Virus record (IMG/VR): IMGVR_UViG_3300049919_000418
Span: 22,928 to 86,927 of that record
Direction: 5' to 3' (one strand)
Length of the DNA stretch: 64,000 nucleotides
Source of the DNA: a virus
Shown: positions 18,621 through 26,006 of the stretch, in pieces
Layout of the letters: the number at the start of each line of letters is the position of its first letter
Numbering within the stretch: position 1 is the stretch's first letter
The notes under the pieces: model-generated
What the model saw: only the letters and a program-made list of their open reading frames with translations
What the model was told of the DNA's origin: nothing
Databases searched by the model: none
Made by a program: the position numbers and the translations under genes

Positions 18621-19101
18621 TTTTTGTTTCAGGTAGGTTTTGAAGAAGCTTCTTTTCCTCCGTGTGTTCCGCAGTGAAAATGCGGTGAAGCGCAAATCTA
18701 ATCCATTCACCCAAAAGATGCGCCTCAGCAAAAGTCAAGGGAACCGACGCTTTTTTCTCGCCCTTTGTTGCAGACAGGGAAATCCCCGCAACAATGTCAG
18801 TATCTTTTTTATTGTAAGTTCCAAAGCTGATTTGACTCGTAATCGTTCCCGTGTTATGGAAAAACTTAGCCGAACCACGTTTGCTTTGACAAACGATTAG
18901 CATTTCCGCAACTTCTGTTGGCGTAAACTTAAGATTGAGCTTCTTTTCTTTTGTGGAATCGAAACTGCCTGTTTTGCTGGCTTCATCCCAACCTTTTTGC
19001 TTGATGATTTCGACATAAATCCCCTTGCTTTTACCGGAAGAGGTTACAGAAAACGAGCATGCACTTCCTGTGCCGCGTGGATTTGGTTTGTAGAGCTTCA
19101 T
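18613..19101 (-). CDS. Conserved phage protein, possible ssDNA-binding
   Basis: 162 residues starting MKLYKPNPRGTGSACSFSV. This opening and the following YVEIIKQKGWDEASKTGSF are typical of a widespread small phage protein family found near replication genes. The middle (LNLKFTPTEVAEMLIVCQ) is a helix, then beta strands with Ser/Gly (GISLSATKGEKKASVPLTF) and a C-terminal helix AEAHLLGEWIRFALHRIF. The shape (beta sheet closed by a helix) recalls Whirly/PC4-type single-strand DNA binders, which fits a place next to the polymerase, but this is inference. It has its own predicted promoter at 19114-19142. Confidence 0.45.
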   Translation of the reverse strand: MKLYKPNPRGTGSACSFSVTSSGKSKGIYVEIIKQKGWDEASKTGSFDSTKEKKLNLKFTPTEVAEMLIVCQSKRGSAKFFHNTGTITSQISFGTYNKKDTDIVAGISLSATKGEKKASVPLTFAEAHLLGEWIRFALHRIFTAEHTEEKKLLQNLPETKIA

Positions 19102-19113
19102 AATTTGTTGGTT

Positions 19114-19142
19114 TATTTAATCTATTTTTGAGCGAAAGTCAA
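19114..19142 (-). promoter_or_regulatory. Predicted sigma70-like promoter
   Basis: On the minus strand: TTGACT (19137-19142), 17 bases, TAAATA (19114-19119), 12 bases before the ATG at 19101. It would drive the 162-residue gene and the downstream glycosyltransferases. Confidence 0.6.
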
Positions 19143-19148
19143 GAAAAA

Positions 19149-20309
19149 TTATTTAATATCTGCCAATTTGAGATAGATTTTTTGAGTTTGGATAGACACG
19201 CTATTTAACCAAATAATTTCCTCCGTTTTCTCGCCCATGATGAAAACAACGTCGCCCACATCGGGGTCAGGAAACTTCGCTGCAAAATTATCGTATTTCT
19301 CACCAACAATCATCGCGTCGAAATGTCCCGTTTCATCTTGAACAACAAGCTTCAAATACTTGTTTCCGCGCCCGCTAACGCCTTTCTTGACTTCAGCAAC
19401 CTCAAATACGCCCTCAATCTTTTGCTTCCCGTAGAGATTTTTGATTTGTTGGATATTTTTGATCGATGGGCGTTCGCTGACGAAAACACTTTTCAGGTTT
19501 GACGAATAGGAGAATCCGAGAATTTTCTTTTCGTAGTAATATGAAGCAAGTCGGGCGTTCTTTTTATTTTGGAAATAGATTTCTTTGTATTTCTCACAAT
19601 GCTTGCGAATTGTCTCAAGCCTTGTTTTCGCCGCGATCTTTTTGCCCGCATCATTTACCCATGAATGAATGTTCTTCACCATAAGTAAAAGGTTATATTC
19701 ATAATCCTGTCCGCGTTCAAGACAGAAAACTTTTTCCTTGTCGGTTAATTTACCCCATACTTGAGCTTCAAAAACAAGGGTTTCCCGGTCTGGAGAAACG
19801 TTGCTTAACATTCCCGATTGGATCATGGCGCAAACAACACCAACGTTCAACTTGCAGTTTTCGGCAGCGCTGAAAACCTCAAACTTGTTCGTCTTTGGAG
19901 AAACCAAAAAGGATTTCATCGCAGAAAGTGATTTTTCACTCACACCCTTGATACTTGAGAACCCATAGCGAATGTTGTCGCCTTCGATTGTAAAGTTTTC
20001 CTTACTATTGATTAGATCGGGCGGCAGCAACTTGATGTTGAAGAACGCTAGCTCTTGTTGGATACGAGCAACGTGGTCTTGACTGTCCGCCTTATTTTCA
20101 GCCATTCTAAGGCACTCAGTATAAAAGTGTTGTGGATACTTATATTTCAAATAAAGGGTTAGGGCCGAAAGGTGAGAATAGGCTGCGGCGTGAGAGTTAG
20201 AAACAACGATTCCGTTGGCATAAAAGTTATGATCCTTACTGTCTATTTCCAAGTCGTAGCTTTCCTTGTCCTCAATTTCTTTAAATGTAATAATTTTTAT
20301 CTTTTTCAT
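19149..20309 (-). CDS. dnaE: DNA polymerase III alpha, C-part, with N-terminal C-intein
   Basis: 386 residues from ATG at 20309. Residues 1-38 are a C-intein ending DHNFYANGIVVSN. Residue 39 is the +1 Ser of the C-extein, which continues SHAAAYSHLSALTLYLKYKYP, the conserved Pol III alpha sequence that follows FNK. The C-extein (348 residues) holds the rest of the fingers, a helix-hairpin-helix region (NIRYGFSSIKGVSE) and an OB-fold near the end (KIEGVFEVAEVKKGVSGRGNKYL). The start overlaps the upstream stop by one base (TGATG), so translation is probably coupled. A TTG codon 15 bases upstream is an alternative start. Trans-splicing to the N-part would give a core polymerase of about 847 residues. 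Confidence 0.88.
   Translation of the reverse strand: MKKIKIITFKEIEDKESYDLEIDSKDHNFYANGIVVSNSHAAAYSHLSALTLYLKYKYPQHFYTECLRMAENKADSQDHVARIQQELAFFNIKLLPPDLINSKENFTIEGDNIRYGFSSIKGVSEKSLSAMKSFLVSPKTNKFEVFSAAENCKLNVGVVCAMIQSGMLSNVSPDRETLVFEAQVWGKLTDKEKVFCLERGQDYEYNLLLMVKNIHSWVNDAGKKIAAKTRLETIRKHCEKYKEIYFQNKKNARLASYYYEKKILGFSYSSNLKSVFVSERPSIKNIQQIKNLYGKQKIEGVFEVAEVKKGVSGRGNKYLKLVVQDETGHFDAMIVGEKYDNFAAKFPDPDVGDVVFIMGEKTEEIIWLNSVSIQTQKIYLKLADIK
20196..20309 (-). mobile_element. C-terminal half of split intein in DnaE
   Basis: 38 residues, the usual length of a natural C-intein. Block F is YDLEIDSKDHNFYANG (residues 18-33) with the conserved Asp and His; block G is NGIVVSN followed by Ser. The terminal Asn and the +1 Ser nucleophile are both present, so the chemistry for splicing is intact. 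Confidence 0.88.
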
Positions 20310-21133
20310 CAAATATGTTTCCAAGATTTGCGCTTACAAATAGACCAAGCATTATCATAGGTTATTCCGTGGCTAAGTGATATGTTTTTGATTCGTTCGC
20401 CAGATAAAAATTTTCTTCTAATTTCTATTACGTCCGAGTCCGCTAGCTTTGCCATGTTGTGTTTTGCGCCCCTTAAAACGGGTAGAGCGTTATTGTATTT
20501 ATTTAAACCCGTGGAAAATGCATGTCGATTATTGTCCCTCACGCTAATCCATTCTAAATTTTCTACACAGTTGTTAGTTTTGTTTCCGTCTTTATGATTT
20601 ACTGATGACAATTTTTTAACATTAGGCAGAAATGCTTCTGCAACAAGCCTATGGACAAAAAATCTTTTTCTTCCGTGTGTCGTGGTCTGCAACATGACTT
20701 TGTGATATCCGTCCTTTTCCAATTCAGGCTTCATTATTGACCCCCCATAGATTCTCAGTCCAACCCTCCCCCGTCTGGGGAGACTCTTGATGGTTCCCTT
20801 ATTTGATATTTCATAATAATTTTTATACCCCATAACAGGCTTGAAAACCTCAAGGTTTTCGCAAATTACTTCTAAATCCTTTTCAACAATAAGCTTTATT
20901 GGTAGCATACCCTCGTCTGTTAGAAATTTATGCTCCATAGAACACTTTATTGTTCTTCCGTCCTCAAAAGTGAATTCAAAAAGCTTGGATTCACTTCTCA
21001 TTACATCAATCGCCTCTACCCAAACATGGCGCGAGTCTTCGACACTAAACCCTTTTACCCTCTCACCTATTGAAACGTCCCTAATTGGCTTATTTCCATT
21101 CGGGGTCTCGACTTCAGTTTCCGGCGAAAGGCA
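20309..21133 (-). mobile_element. N-half of split intein plus NUMOD4-HNH homing endonuclease
   Basis: Codes for residues 500-773 of the polymerase N-part. Cys500 is the first intein residue; block A is CLSPETEVETPNG and block B DGRTIKCSMEHKFLTDEG. The endonuclease has NUMOD4-like GYKNYYEISNKGTIKSL, an HNH core with HRLVAEAF and VNHKDGNKTNN, and a DNA-binding tail ending CKRKSWKHI, the usual end of such proteins. Insertion is between FNK and SHAAAY, three residues after the cyanobacterial DnaE split-intein site (Y/CFN). The endonuclease sits exactly at the canonical intein split point. Confidence 0.87.
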
Positions 21134-22630
21134 TTTATTAAAGGAGTAGTTAGCCGACTCGTTTAGCAAGTCCCAAAAAAACTTCGCTAGCTCTTTTGGC
21201 ATTTGTCTTTTCTCTGCCGCCGAAAAAATCTTAGCTTCCCACTCTTTTACTTTTTCAACCTGTTTTTTACCAATGATTTTTCTTAAAACTTCCGCCTCAT
21301 CAAGAGAGAAGCCAAAGACTTCTGAGCATATTTTCATCGTAGTCTCCTGATATATAGGAACTCCGTGGGTTTTTCCCAGTAGTTCGCGCATTTTTGCGTT
21401 GCCCCAATAGTCATTATATTCGTTTTTAATGTAATCATCCACGTATGCTAGGCTTCCGGGCCTTGCTAAAGAAACCACTGCACTAAGCTCCTCCCAATTC
21501 TGAGGCTTTACTTTTTTAAATACCCTGTAGTTAGCATCCGCACCAATTTGGAACAATCCGTATGGCAAGTCGCCCTCTTCTGAAAGTTGATAGATTTCAG
21601 GGTTGTTGGGGTCAAAATTATCAAAACTAATTCCAAGACTTTTCTCAATTCTTGAAACAAGTGTTACGCCGTGAAGCCCAAGCAAGTCCAGCTTGATGGT
21701 TTCCTTCTGCGCGTAACTCATATCAAACGAGCAAACAACTTCGCCGTTTAGATCGAGTTCGCACGGAAGATATTGGTCAAAATCATAATATCCGATAAGA
21801 TACGCAGAAGCGTGACTGCCCTTTTGGCGCATCATGTCTTCAACAACCTTGGCGCACTCTATGATTTCAGGGTTCTCTTCCGCGAACTGCGCGAAAACCT
21901 CGCTCGCCTCGATACTATCAACAATGGAAAGCGGCTGGCCGTATTTGACCGGAATTGTTTTTGTTAAAACGTTCAGTTCGTCTTCTGTAAAGCCACCATG
22001 AATTTTACAAACGTCCTTAATGGCCGCTCGTGTTGCCAACGTAGAAATGGTTGGAAGCTTGCAGAATTTGCCGCTGTATTTATTTTTTAAGTAATTAATT
22101 ACTTCTTCGCGTCGATCTGTGCAAATGTCAAGGTCAACGTCTGGAGCCATGTCGCCGTCAATGTATCTAACACCATCAATGATTTGACTTTTCGCCCGCG
22201 TGCGAGATACAAACCGCTCAAAGATAAGGTCATTCTGAATTGGATCAATTCCTGTCACCCCAATGAGATACAAGATTAATGAACCCGCCGCGCTTCCACG
22301 GCCTTTTCCGACTGGAATATCATTTTCGTGGCAAAAGTTAATAACGTCCCAAATTAGAATAAAATAATCTGAAAAGCCAATCTCACTAACGATTTCATAC
22401 TCGTATTTTAAACGAGTCATATACTCTTTTTTCCCAGTTAAGCCTTTTGACTTAATTCCGTTACGGCACAGAATTTTAAGGAACTCTTCGTTGTCGGTGG
22501 ACTCATCAATACCTAATTTCGCGTAATAGTGATGCGGAATGATAATTTTTGGCAACCTAACGCCTTTAACGTCGAAAGTTACGTCTTGAAAATCATCGAA
22601 AAATGAATCCTTAATTAAGGTCGAGGGCAT
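20309..22630 (-). CDS. dnaE: DNA polymerase III alpha, N-part, fused to N-intein and HNH
   Basis: 773 residues. Residues 1-499 are the N-extein and lack the usual PHP domain, which is a separate gene at 23808-24542. Polymerase motifs: GKGRGSAAGSL (108-118), catalytic Asp pair in PDVDLD (163-168), third Asp in IKLDLLGL (312-319), GSHASAYLIG (271-280). The extein ends NYSFNK. Residues 500-592 are an N-intein starting CLSPETEVETPNG with the SMEHKF block near 564-569. Residues 593-773 are a NUMOD4-HNH endonuclease. The ATG overlaps the end of the exonuclease gene by 20 bases. The stop TGA overlaps the ATG of the C-part gene. Both extein motifs and intein residues look functional. Confidence 0.9.
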   Translation of the reverse strand: MPSTLIKDSFFDDFQDVTFDVKGVRLPKIIIPHHYYAKLGIDESTDNEEFLKILCRNGIKSKGLTGKKEYMTRLKYEYEIVSEIGFSDYFILIWDVINFCHENDIPVGKGRGSAAGSLILYLIGVTGIDPIQNDLIFERFVSRTRAKSQIIDGVRYIDGDMAPDVDLDICTDRREEVINYLKNKYSGKFCKLPTISTLATRAAIKDVCKIHGGFTEDELNVLTKTIPVKYGQPLSIVDSIEASEVFAQFAEENPEIIECAKVVEDMMRQKGSHASAYLIGYYDFDQYLPCELDLNGEVVCSFDMSYAQKETIKLDLLGLHGVTLVSRIEKSLGISFDNFDPNNPEIYQLSEEGDLPYGLFQIGADANYRVFKKVKPQNWEELSAVVSLARPGSLAYVDDYIKNEYNDYWGNAKMRELLGKTHGVPIYQETTMKICSEVFGFSLDEAEVLRKIIGKKQVEKVKEWEAKIFSAAEKRQMPKELAKFFWDLLNESANYSFNKCLSPETEVETPNGNKPIRDVSIGERVKGFSVEDSRHVWVEAIDVMRSESKLFEFTFEDGRTIKCSMEHKFLTDEGMLPIKLIVEKDLEVICENLEVFKPVMGYKNYYEISNKGTIKSLPRRGRVGLRIYGGSIMKPELEKDGYHKVMLQTTTHGRKRFFVHRLVAEAFLPNVKKLSSVNHKDGNKTNNCVENLEWISVRDNNRHAFSTGLNKYNNALPVLRGAKHNMAKLADSDVIEIRRKFLSGERIKNISLSHGITYDNAWSICKRKSWKHI

Positions 22631-23222
22631 ATTTTAATTTATTAAAAAGTTTTAAATTTAATTCAATGTCATAAAGCGCGTTATGCGTTTTTGTCTCGTC
22701 AACCTCAATATCGTTTCTTTTACAACAGGCCGCAAGGCTTCCCTTAAATGATTTATCGAATTTTGCGAGGTGTTTATACTGCCAAGCTAGCCACTCGTAT
22801 TTATCTTTTGGCGGTGGCGACTCATAATGTTGAGCGCGGGCAATGCAAAGCGTATCGTAAAATCGGTAAACAATTTTCTTAAAATCTAACTTACGGCCCG
22901 CATACTTATATAATGTGGCAAGCATAAAAATGTCAAATCCAAGAATATTATGGCCAATTAAACGATTATTTTCATTCATCAAATAAGGCTCAATATCGTC
23001 AATAACATCATTCGCGGGAATTTTAATTTGATTATATTTGTCTATATTAAATCCGGTAATTCGGGCCGCGTCCTTGCCAACATTCAAATCATGGATATCG
23101 ATGTGGTGATTGACGCTTTTTTTAATTTTGCCGTTTTCCTCAAAAATAAAGGCTAACTGCCAAGGTCTTGATAGGCCAAGCGAAAGCGACTCTGTTTCAG
23201 TGTCTAGGACTAAGTTATTCAT
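22611..23222 (-). CDS. DnaQ-like 3'-5' exonuclease (DEDDh)
   Basis: 203 residues, the size of a stand-alone proofreading exonuclease. Exo I is VLDTETESL (Asp7, Glu9), Exo II is IGHNILGFDIFML, and Exo III is HNALYDIELN with the His and Asp of the DEDDh class. These residues bind two metal ions and remove mispaired 3' nucleotides. It overlaps the polymerase N-part start by 20 bases and begins two bases after the ClpP-like gene's stop, so it is embedded among the polymerase pieces and is probably the epsilon-type proofreading subunit. Confidence 0.85.
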   Translation of the reverse strand: MNNLVLDTETESLSLGLSRPWQLAFIFEENGKIKKSVNHHIDIHDLNVGKDAARITGFNIDKYNQIKIPANDVIDDIEPYLMNENNRLIGHNILGFDIFMLATLYKYAGRKLDFKKIVYRFYDTLCIARAQHYESPPPKDKYEWLAWQYKHLAKFDKSFKGSLAACCKRNDIEVDETKTHNALYDIELNLKLFNKLKYALDLN

Positions 23223-23224
23223 AG

Positions 23225-23824
23225 TTATAAAAGCTTGAATTTTTGATCTAGGAAAATCTCAAAAGACGGAGATTTAACTTTATCGATTAAGCCAACCTTT
23301 ACCGCGTTAGACGGAGAATAGTATAAGTCGGCGTTGCCATTTTGTTTCAATTCTTCTTTAAAAAACCCTTTTGAATTTCCAGAAAGCTTGTCAAGGATCG
23401 AGAATAATTTTTCGTTTAACTCAACAATATTGTCCATATCGTTAAGCATTTCACTGCTTTTGCCAAAGGTTCCTGCTGACATTTCATGAACTAAAACCGA
23501 ACTGTTTTTTGAGGCAAATCGAAATCCCGGTGTTCCAGCGGCAAGAAGAACTGAACCGCATGAAAATGCTTTTGTGTTGGTGAAGGTGCAAATATTTTTA
23601 TTTGACCTTTGGATAACGTCAAGCATGCCGAGAAGCGAGTAAACACAGCCTCCCGGAGAATCGATTTGTATCGGAATTATTTCTTGGCCAGAAGATTCGG
23701 CGTATATAAAATCTTTAGTGAATTCTTCAAGACTAATTTCGCTAAACTTTCTAACCAAAATTATTTTCGGATGCTTTTCAAGCGGGTCTGACTTTATATT
23801 AAAGTGTTTATTTAGAGTTAACAT
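23225..23824 (-). CDS. ClpP-like serine protease (S14)
   Basis: 199 residues, the length of ClpP. Motifs: IDSPGGCVYSLLGMLDVIQ, catalytic Ser in KAFSCGSVLLAAG, catalytic His in VLVHEMSAG, and a likely Asp in NADLYYSP ahead of AVKVGLIDKV. The triad therefore looks complete. No prohead fusion domain is present and structural genes are far away, so a cytoplasmic role in protein turnover or maturation near the replication proteins is more likely than capsid maturation. It overlaps the PHP-domain gene by 17 bases. Confidence 0.82.
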   Translation of the reverse strand: MLTLNKHFNIKSDPLEKHPKIILVRKFSEISLEEFTKDFIYAESSGQEIIPIQIDSPGGCVYSLLGMLDVIQRSNKNICTFTNTKAFSCGSVLLAAGTPGFRFASKNSSVLVHEMSAGTFGKSSEMLNDMDNIVELNEKLFSILDKLSGNSKGFFKEELKQNGNADLYYSPSNAVKVGLIDKVKSPSFEIFLDQKFKLL

Positions 23825-24542
23825 GATTTAAGTAGCTTTCGAAGCTAAATTCCTTACTGTGACAATGATCAAACATTGGATTTTCTAAACTTCTGTTTTT
23901 CCCTTTGTTCGAAAAATTCAAACAGCATCGGTAGGTTAACCAAGTTTTAAAGTCGGCGTTTTTTTCGTAAAAAATACTTTTAACCAATGTTTTGTTATCT
24001 GGAATCTTCGAGGCAACAAGATCGTCAAATGGAAGTCCGTTGTCTTCGTGGAAAAATGTATGCTCAACGTTTCCAAATTCAGGCAGGCAAAAGGTTTCAT
24101 ACATTGTGTTGCGAAACAGGTAGCTATCGTAAAACGGGATTGCCAGTTTTAAGTTTTCTGTCCAATGCTTTTCCATAACCTCCGCTGTAATAAAACCGCC
24201 GAAATCAATGTTTGATACATTGTGGATCTTAATTAAATCTTTGTAGCCTTGTGTATTTTTTACAAAGACAACAACCCTGTGCCAATTGTTTGCATTGTCA
24301 GGATTATTCTCGTGAACGAATCGATAGTTAAGCCCGAAACGCGGCGAAAGGCCAAGGGGAACCAAATTTTGAAACAGTTCCGCAACTCCCGTCATTTTGG
24401 TATCAACCACAACCGGGCTTTGGATTTCGTTGTCGAGACAAATCGTAGCGATACTTTGCTTGTGATTTTTCAGAGCCTTTTCGGGCTTTTCAAATGTTAA
24501 CAAACTTTTTCCACTGTATTGTGAATAGAAAATCGGGGTCAT
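23808..24542 (-). CDS. Stand-alone PHP domain of DNA polymerase III alpha (degenerate)
   Basis: 244 residues. It aligns by eye with the N-terminal PHP domain that DnaE normally carries: an opening TPIFYSQYSGKSLLTF in place of the HxHSxYS motif, GVAELFQNLVPLGLSPRFG where DnaE has 'GAVEFY..AGIKPI.G', then HRVVVFVKNTQGYKDLIKIHN, and ENGLPFDDLV-like HEDNGLPFDDLV. The metal-binding His residues are largely lost, so it is probably structural. The polymerase core downstream begins just after where this domain would end. Two other genes separate them, so the polymerase is assembled from separate polypeptides. Confidence 0.72.
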   Translation of the reverse strand: MTPIFYSQYSGKSLLTFEKPEKALKNHKQSIATICLDNEIQSPVVVDTKMTGVAELFQNLVPLGLSPRFGLNYRFVHENNPDNANNWHRVVVFVKNTQGYKDLIKIHNVSNIDFGGFITAEVMEKHWTENLKLAIPFYDSYLFRNTMYETFCLPEFGNVEHTFFHEDNGLPFDDLVASKIPDNKTLVKSIFYEKNADFKTWLTYRCCLNFSNKGKNRSLENPMFDHCHSKEFSFESYLNHVNSK

Positions 24543-24545
24543 TAT

Positions 24546-24743
24546 TTATTGTTTTTCTTTTTTTCCAAAACACCCTTTTTGGCCGTAACTGCCCGTGTGT
24601 TTTCCTGATTTGCGGCGCGGCTCAGGTTCCTTTATGTGTTCATCCGGCCAATTCACTTCAAGCATGGTGTCAGTGCCGCAGGTTCCCACATCGTTATAAG
24701 TAACTGTTGTTAAAGTTGATGGGGTGTGTGATGTAGCAAACAT
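24546..24743 (-). CDS. Small hypothetical protein
   Basis: 65 residues. The start overlaps the nuclease gene's stop as TAATG and it ends three bases before the PHP gene, so it fits the operon exactly. The first half is Thr-rich (HTPSTLTTVTYNDVGTCGTD), the C-terminal half is basic (EPEPRRKSGKHTG, GKKEKQ). No family recognised. It could bind nucleic acid or be an adaptor; this is only a guess from charge. Confidence 0.55.
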   Translation of the reverse strand: MFATSHTPSTLTTVTYNDVGTCGTDTMLEVNWPDEHIKEPEPRRKSGKHTGSYGQKGCFGKKEKQ

Positions 24744-25711
24744 TATTTAAATTTATTCCAAGCGGGACACCCAGCGAAGTATTTCTGCACGATAGTATCG
24801 CCTTCGCTCATTTTGTCAAGCGAATCCTTTTCTTTTTTGGATGTATATTTAATTTTTCCTTCCGATGATTTAACCTCCCAATAAAGAAACGGTCGCTTGA
24901 AGCTACAGACCCAAGCGGGGCTTCCATCTTTTTTTAAATCGCCGGGCTCTTTTCCGCATAAAAAATAATTTTCATTGTTTTTCGCAAAATTGGAACAAGC
25001 TTTTTTATTGTTAAAATTTGTTAAATATTTGTAAATCTCTGCAAGATAATATTCAAACCCCCTTAATGTTTTTTCGCTATATTGAAAACTTTGAATTGGG
25101 CCTTTTGGGCTTCTTTTAGTGATTGGGAATTTCAAAAAGATAAAATTAACAAAGAAATTCTTATAGCCCCCTTCTTTCCACATGGCGAGGGCATACATAA
25201 GACCCTGAATATTCATTTCAAGGTCTTTCCCTGAGAACTTCATTTTGGAGGTTTTATAATCGTCAATACGGACGTTCTGTCCGCAATGAGAGAGCGCATT
25301 TTTATCAATAAATCCGAGCACCCGGTATTCGGGGCTTGCATTCTCAATACAAAATTTCATTTCCGGCTCACGAAGCTTCCAACCCTCACAAAGAAAATCG
25401 CTCGCAAGCCCAACCTTAATGAAATTTTCCATCAAGGACATGTCTTCCTCATTTTCGATCCCAACAGTTTTAGCGTTTTTCAAAACCAGTCGGTGAATGT
25501 TTGGACAGCCCGCAAATCCTGTTTTTTGAAATTTTTCTATTAAATAATGTCGCCTTGGGTTTTGTATGCACTCCAAAACTAAGTGAACTATGGTTCCCCG
25601 CTTGCTGCCGGAATTTCCTTCGTCCATAGACCTAAAGCCTAAATTGTAGGTGCAATGATAACTCCAACTACAGGTTTTAAACGTTTTTATTCTGCTCGCG
25701 CTTAGGAACAT
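24743..25711 (-). CDS. PD-(D/E)XK nuclease, RecB/Cas4-like
   Basis: 322 residues. The opening LSASRIKTFKTCSWSYHC is the usual start of RecB-type nuclease domains, followed by RGTIVHLVLE. The catalytic core is VLGFIDKNAL (Asp) and IDDYKTSKMKF (Asp-Tyr-Lys), then QGLMYALAMW. Cysteines at the start (CSWSYHC) and near the end (FLCGK, WVCSF, AGCPAW) could hold an iron-sulfur cluster as in Cas4/AddB proteins. It likely degrades or processes DNA ends during recombination or host DNA breakdown. Confidence 0.72.
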   Translation of the reverse strand: MFLSASRIKTFKTCSWSYHCTYNLGFRSMDEGNSGSKRGTIVHLVLECIQNPRRHYLIEKFQKTGFAGCPNIHRLVLKNAKTVGIENEEDMSLMENFIKVGLASDFLCEGWKLREPEMKFCIENASPEYRVLGFIDKNALSHCGQNVRIDDYKTSKMKFSGKDLEMNIQGLMYALAMWKEGGYKNFFVNFIFLKFPITKRSPKGPIQSFQYSEKTLRGFEYYLAEIYKYLTNFNNKKACSNFAKNNENYFLCGKEPGDLKKDGSPAWVCSFKRPFLYWEVKSSEGKIKYTSKKEKDSLDKMSEGDTIVQKYFAGCPAWNKFK

Positions 25712-25712
25712 A

Positions 25713-26006
25713 TCAACAACTTGGAGTTCCGGTATTTTCGTTGCTAAAAAATGCTCCCTCGGTTTTAAACGAATACATATCTAATTTATCCAAACCTTCA
25801 TTGTAGGGGGCGGGATTTACCTGTGAACAATATCTTCTGGGCTCTAGCTTTGTAATTGTTGGCAATGGCTCACGAGTTGGAGTAACTTTGTTAAAAACCA
25901 AATCAAGGTGATCCTTAATTACTTTAACTTGAGTTTCATTTAAAACTGTAGCTCCAGAAATTTCAAAATATCCATTAATCCAATATGCGAACTGTTCTGA
26001 ATTCAT
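25713..26006 (-). CDS. Conserved phage hypothetical protein
   Basis: 97 residues. The opening SEQFAYWINGYFEISG and then VLNETQVKVIKDHLDLVFNKVTP form a pattern seen in many unrelated phages: an aromatic helix, then a 'T-x-x-Q-v-x-x-I-x-x-H-L' helix. The function of that family is unknown to me. The C-terminal part is low-complexity. It overlaps the phosphoesterase stop by four bases and is followed by the nuclease after one base, so it belongs to the same transcript. Confidence 0.6.
   Translation of the reverse strand: MNSEQFAYWINGYFEISGATVLNETQVKVIKDHLDLVFNKVTPTREPLPTITKLEPRRYCSQVNPAPYNEGLDKLDMYSFKTEGAFFSNENTGTPSC

Noticed and set aside
19149-22630. The polymerase break as a simple sequencing frameshift
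   Set aside because: The second gene begins at a clean TGATG overlap, the frame has a TAA just upstream, and the intein halves have canonical lengths and end residues. A genuine split is the better explanation, though reads should confirm it.
24546-24743. Rejecting the 65-residue gene as noise
   Set aside because: Considered, but exact TAATG overlap and operon spacing support a gene, so it was kept with moderate confidence.
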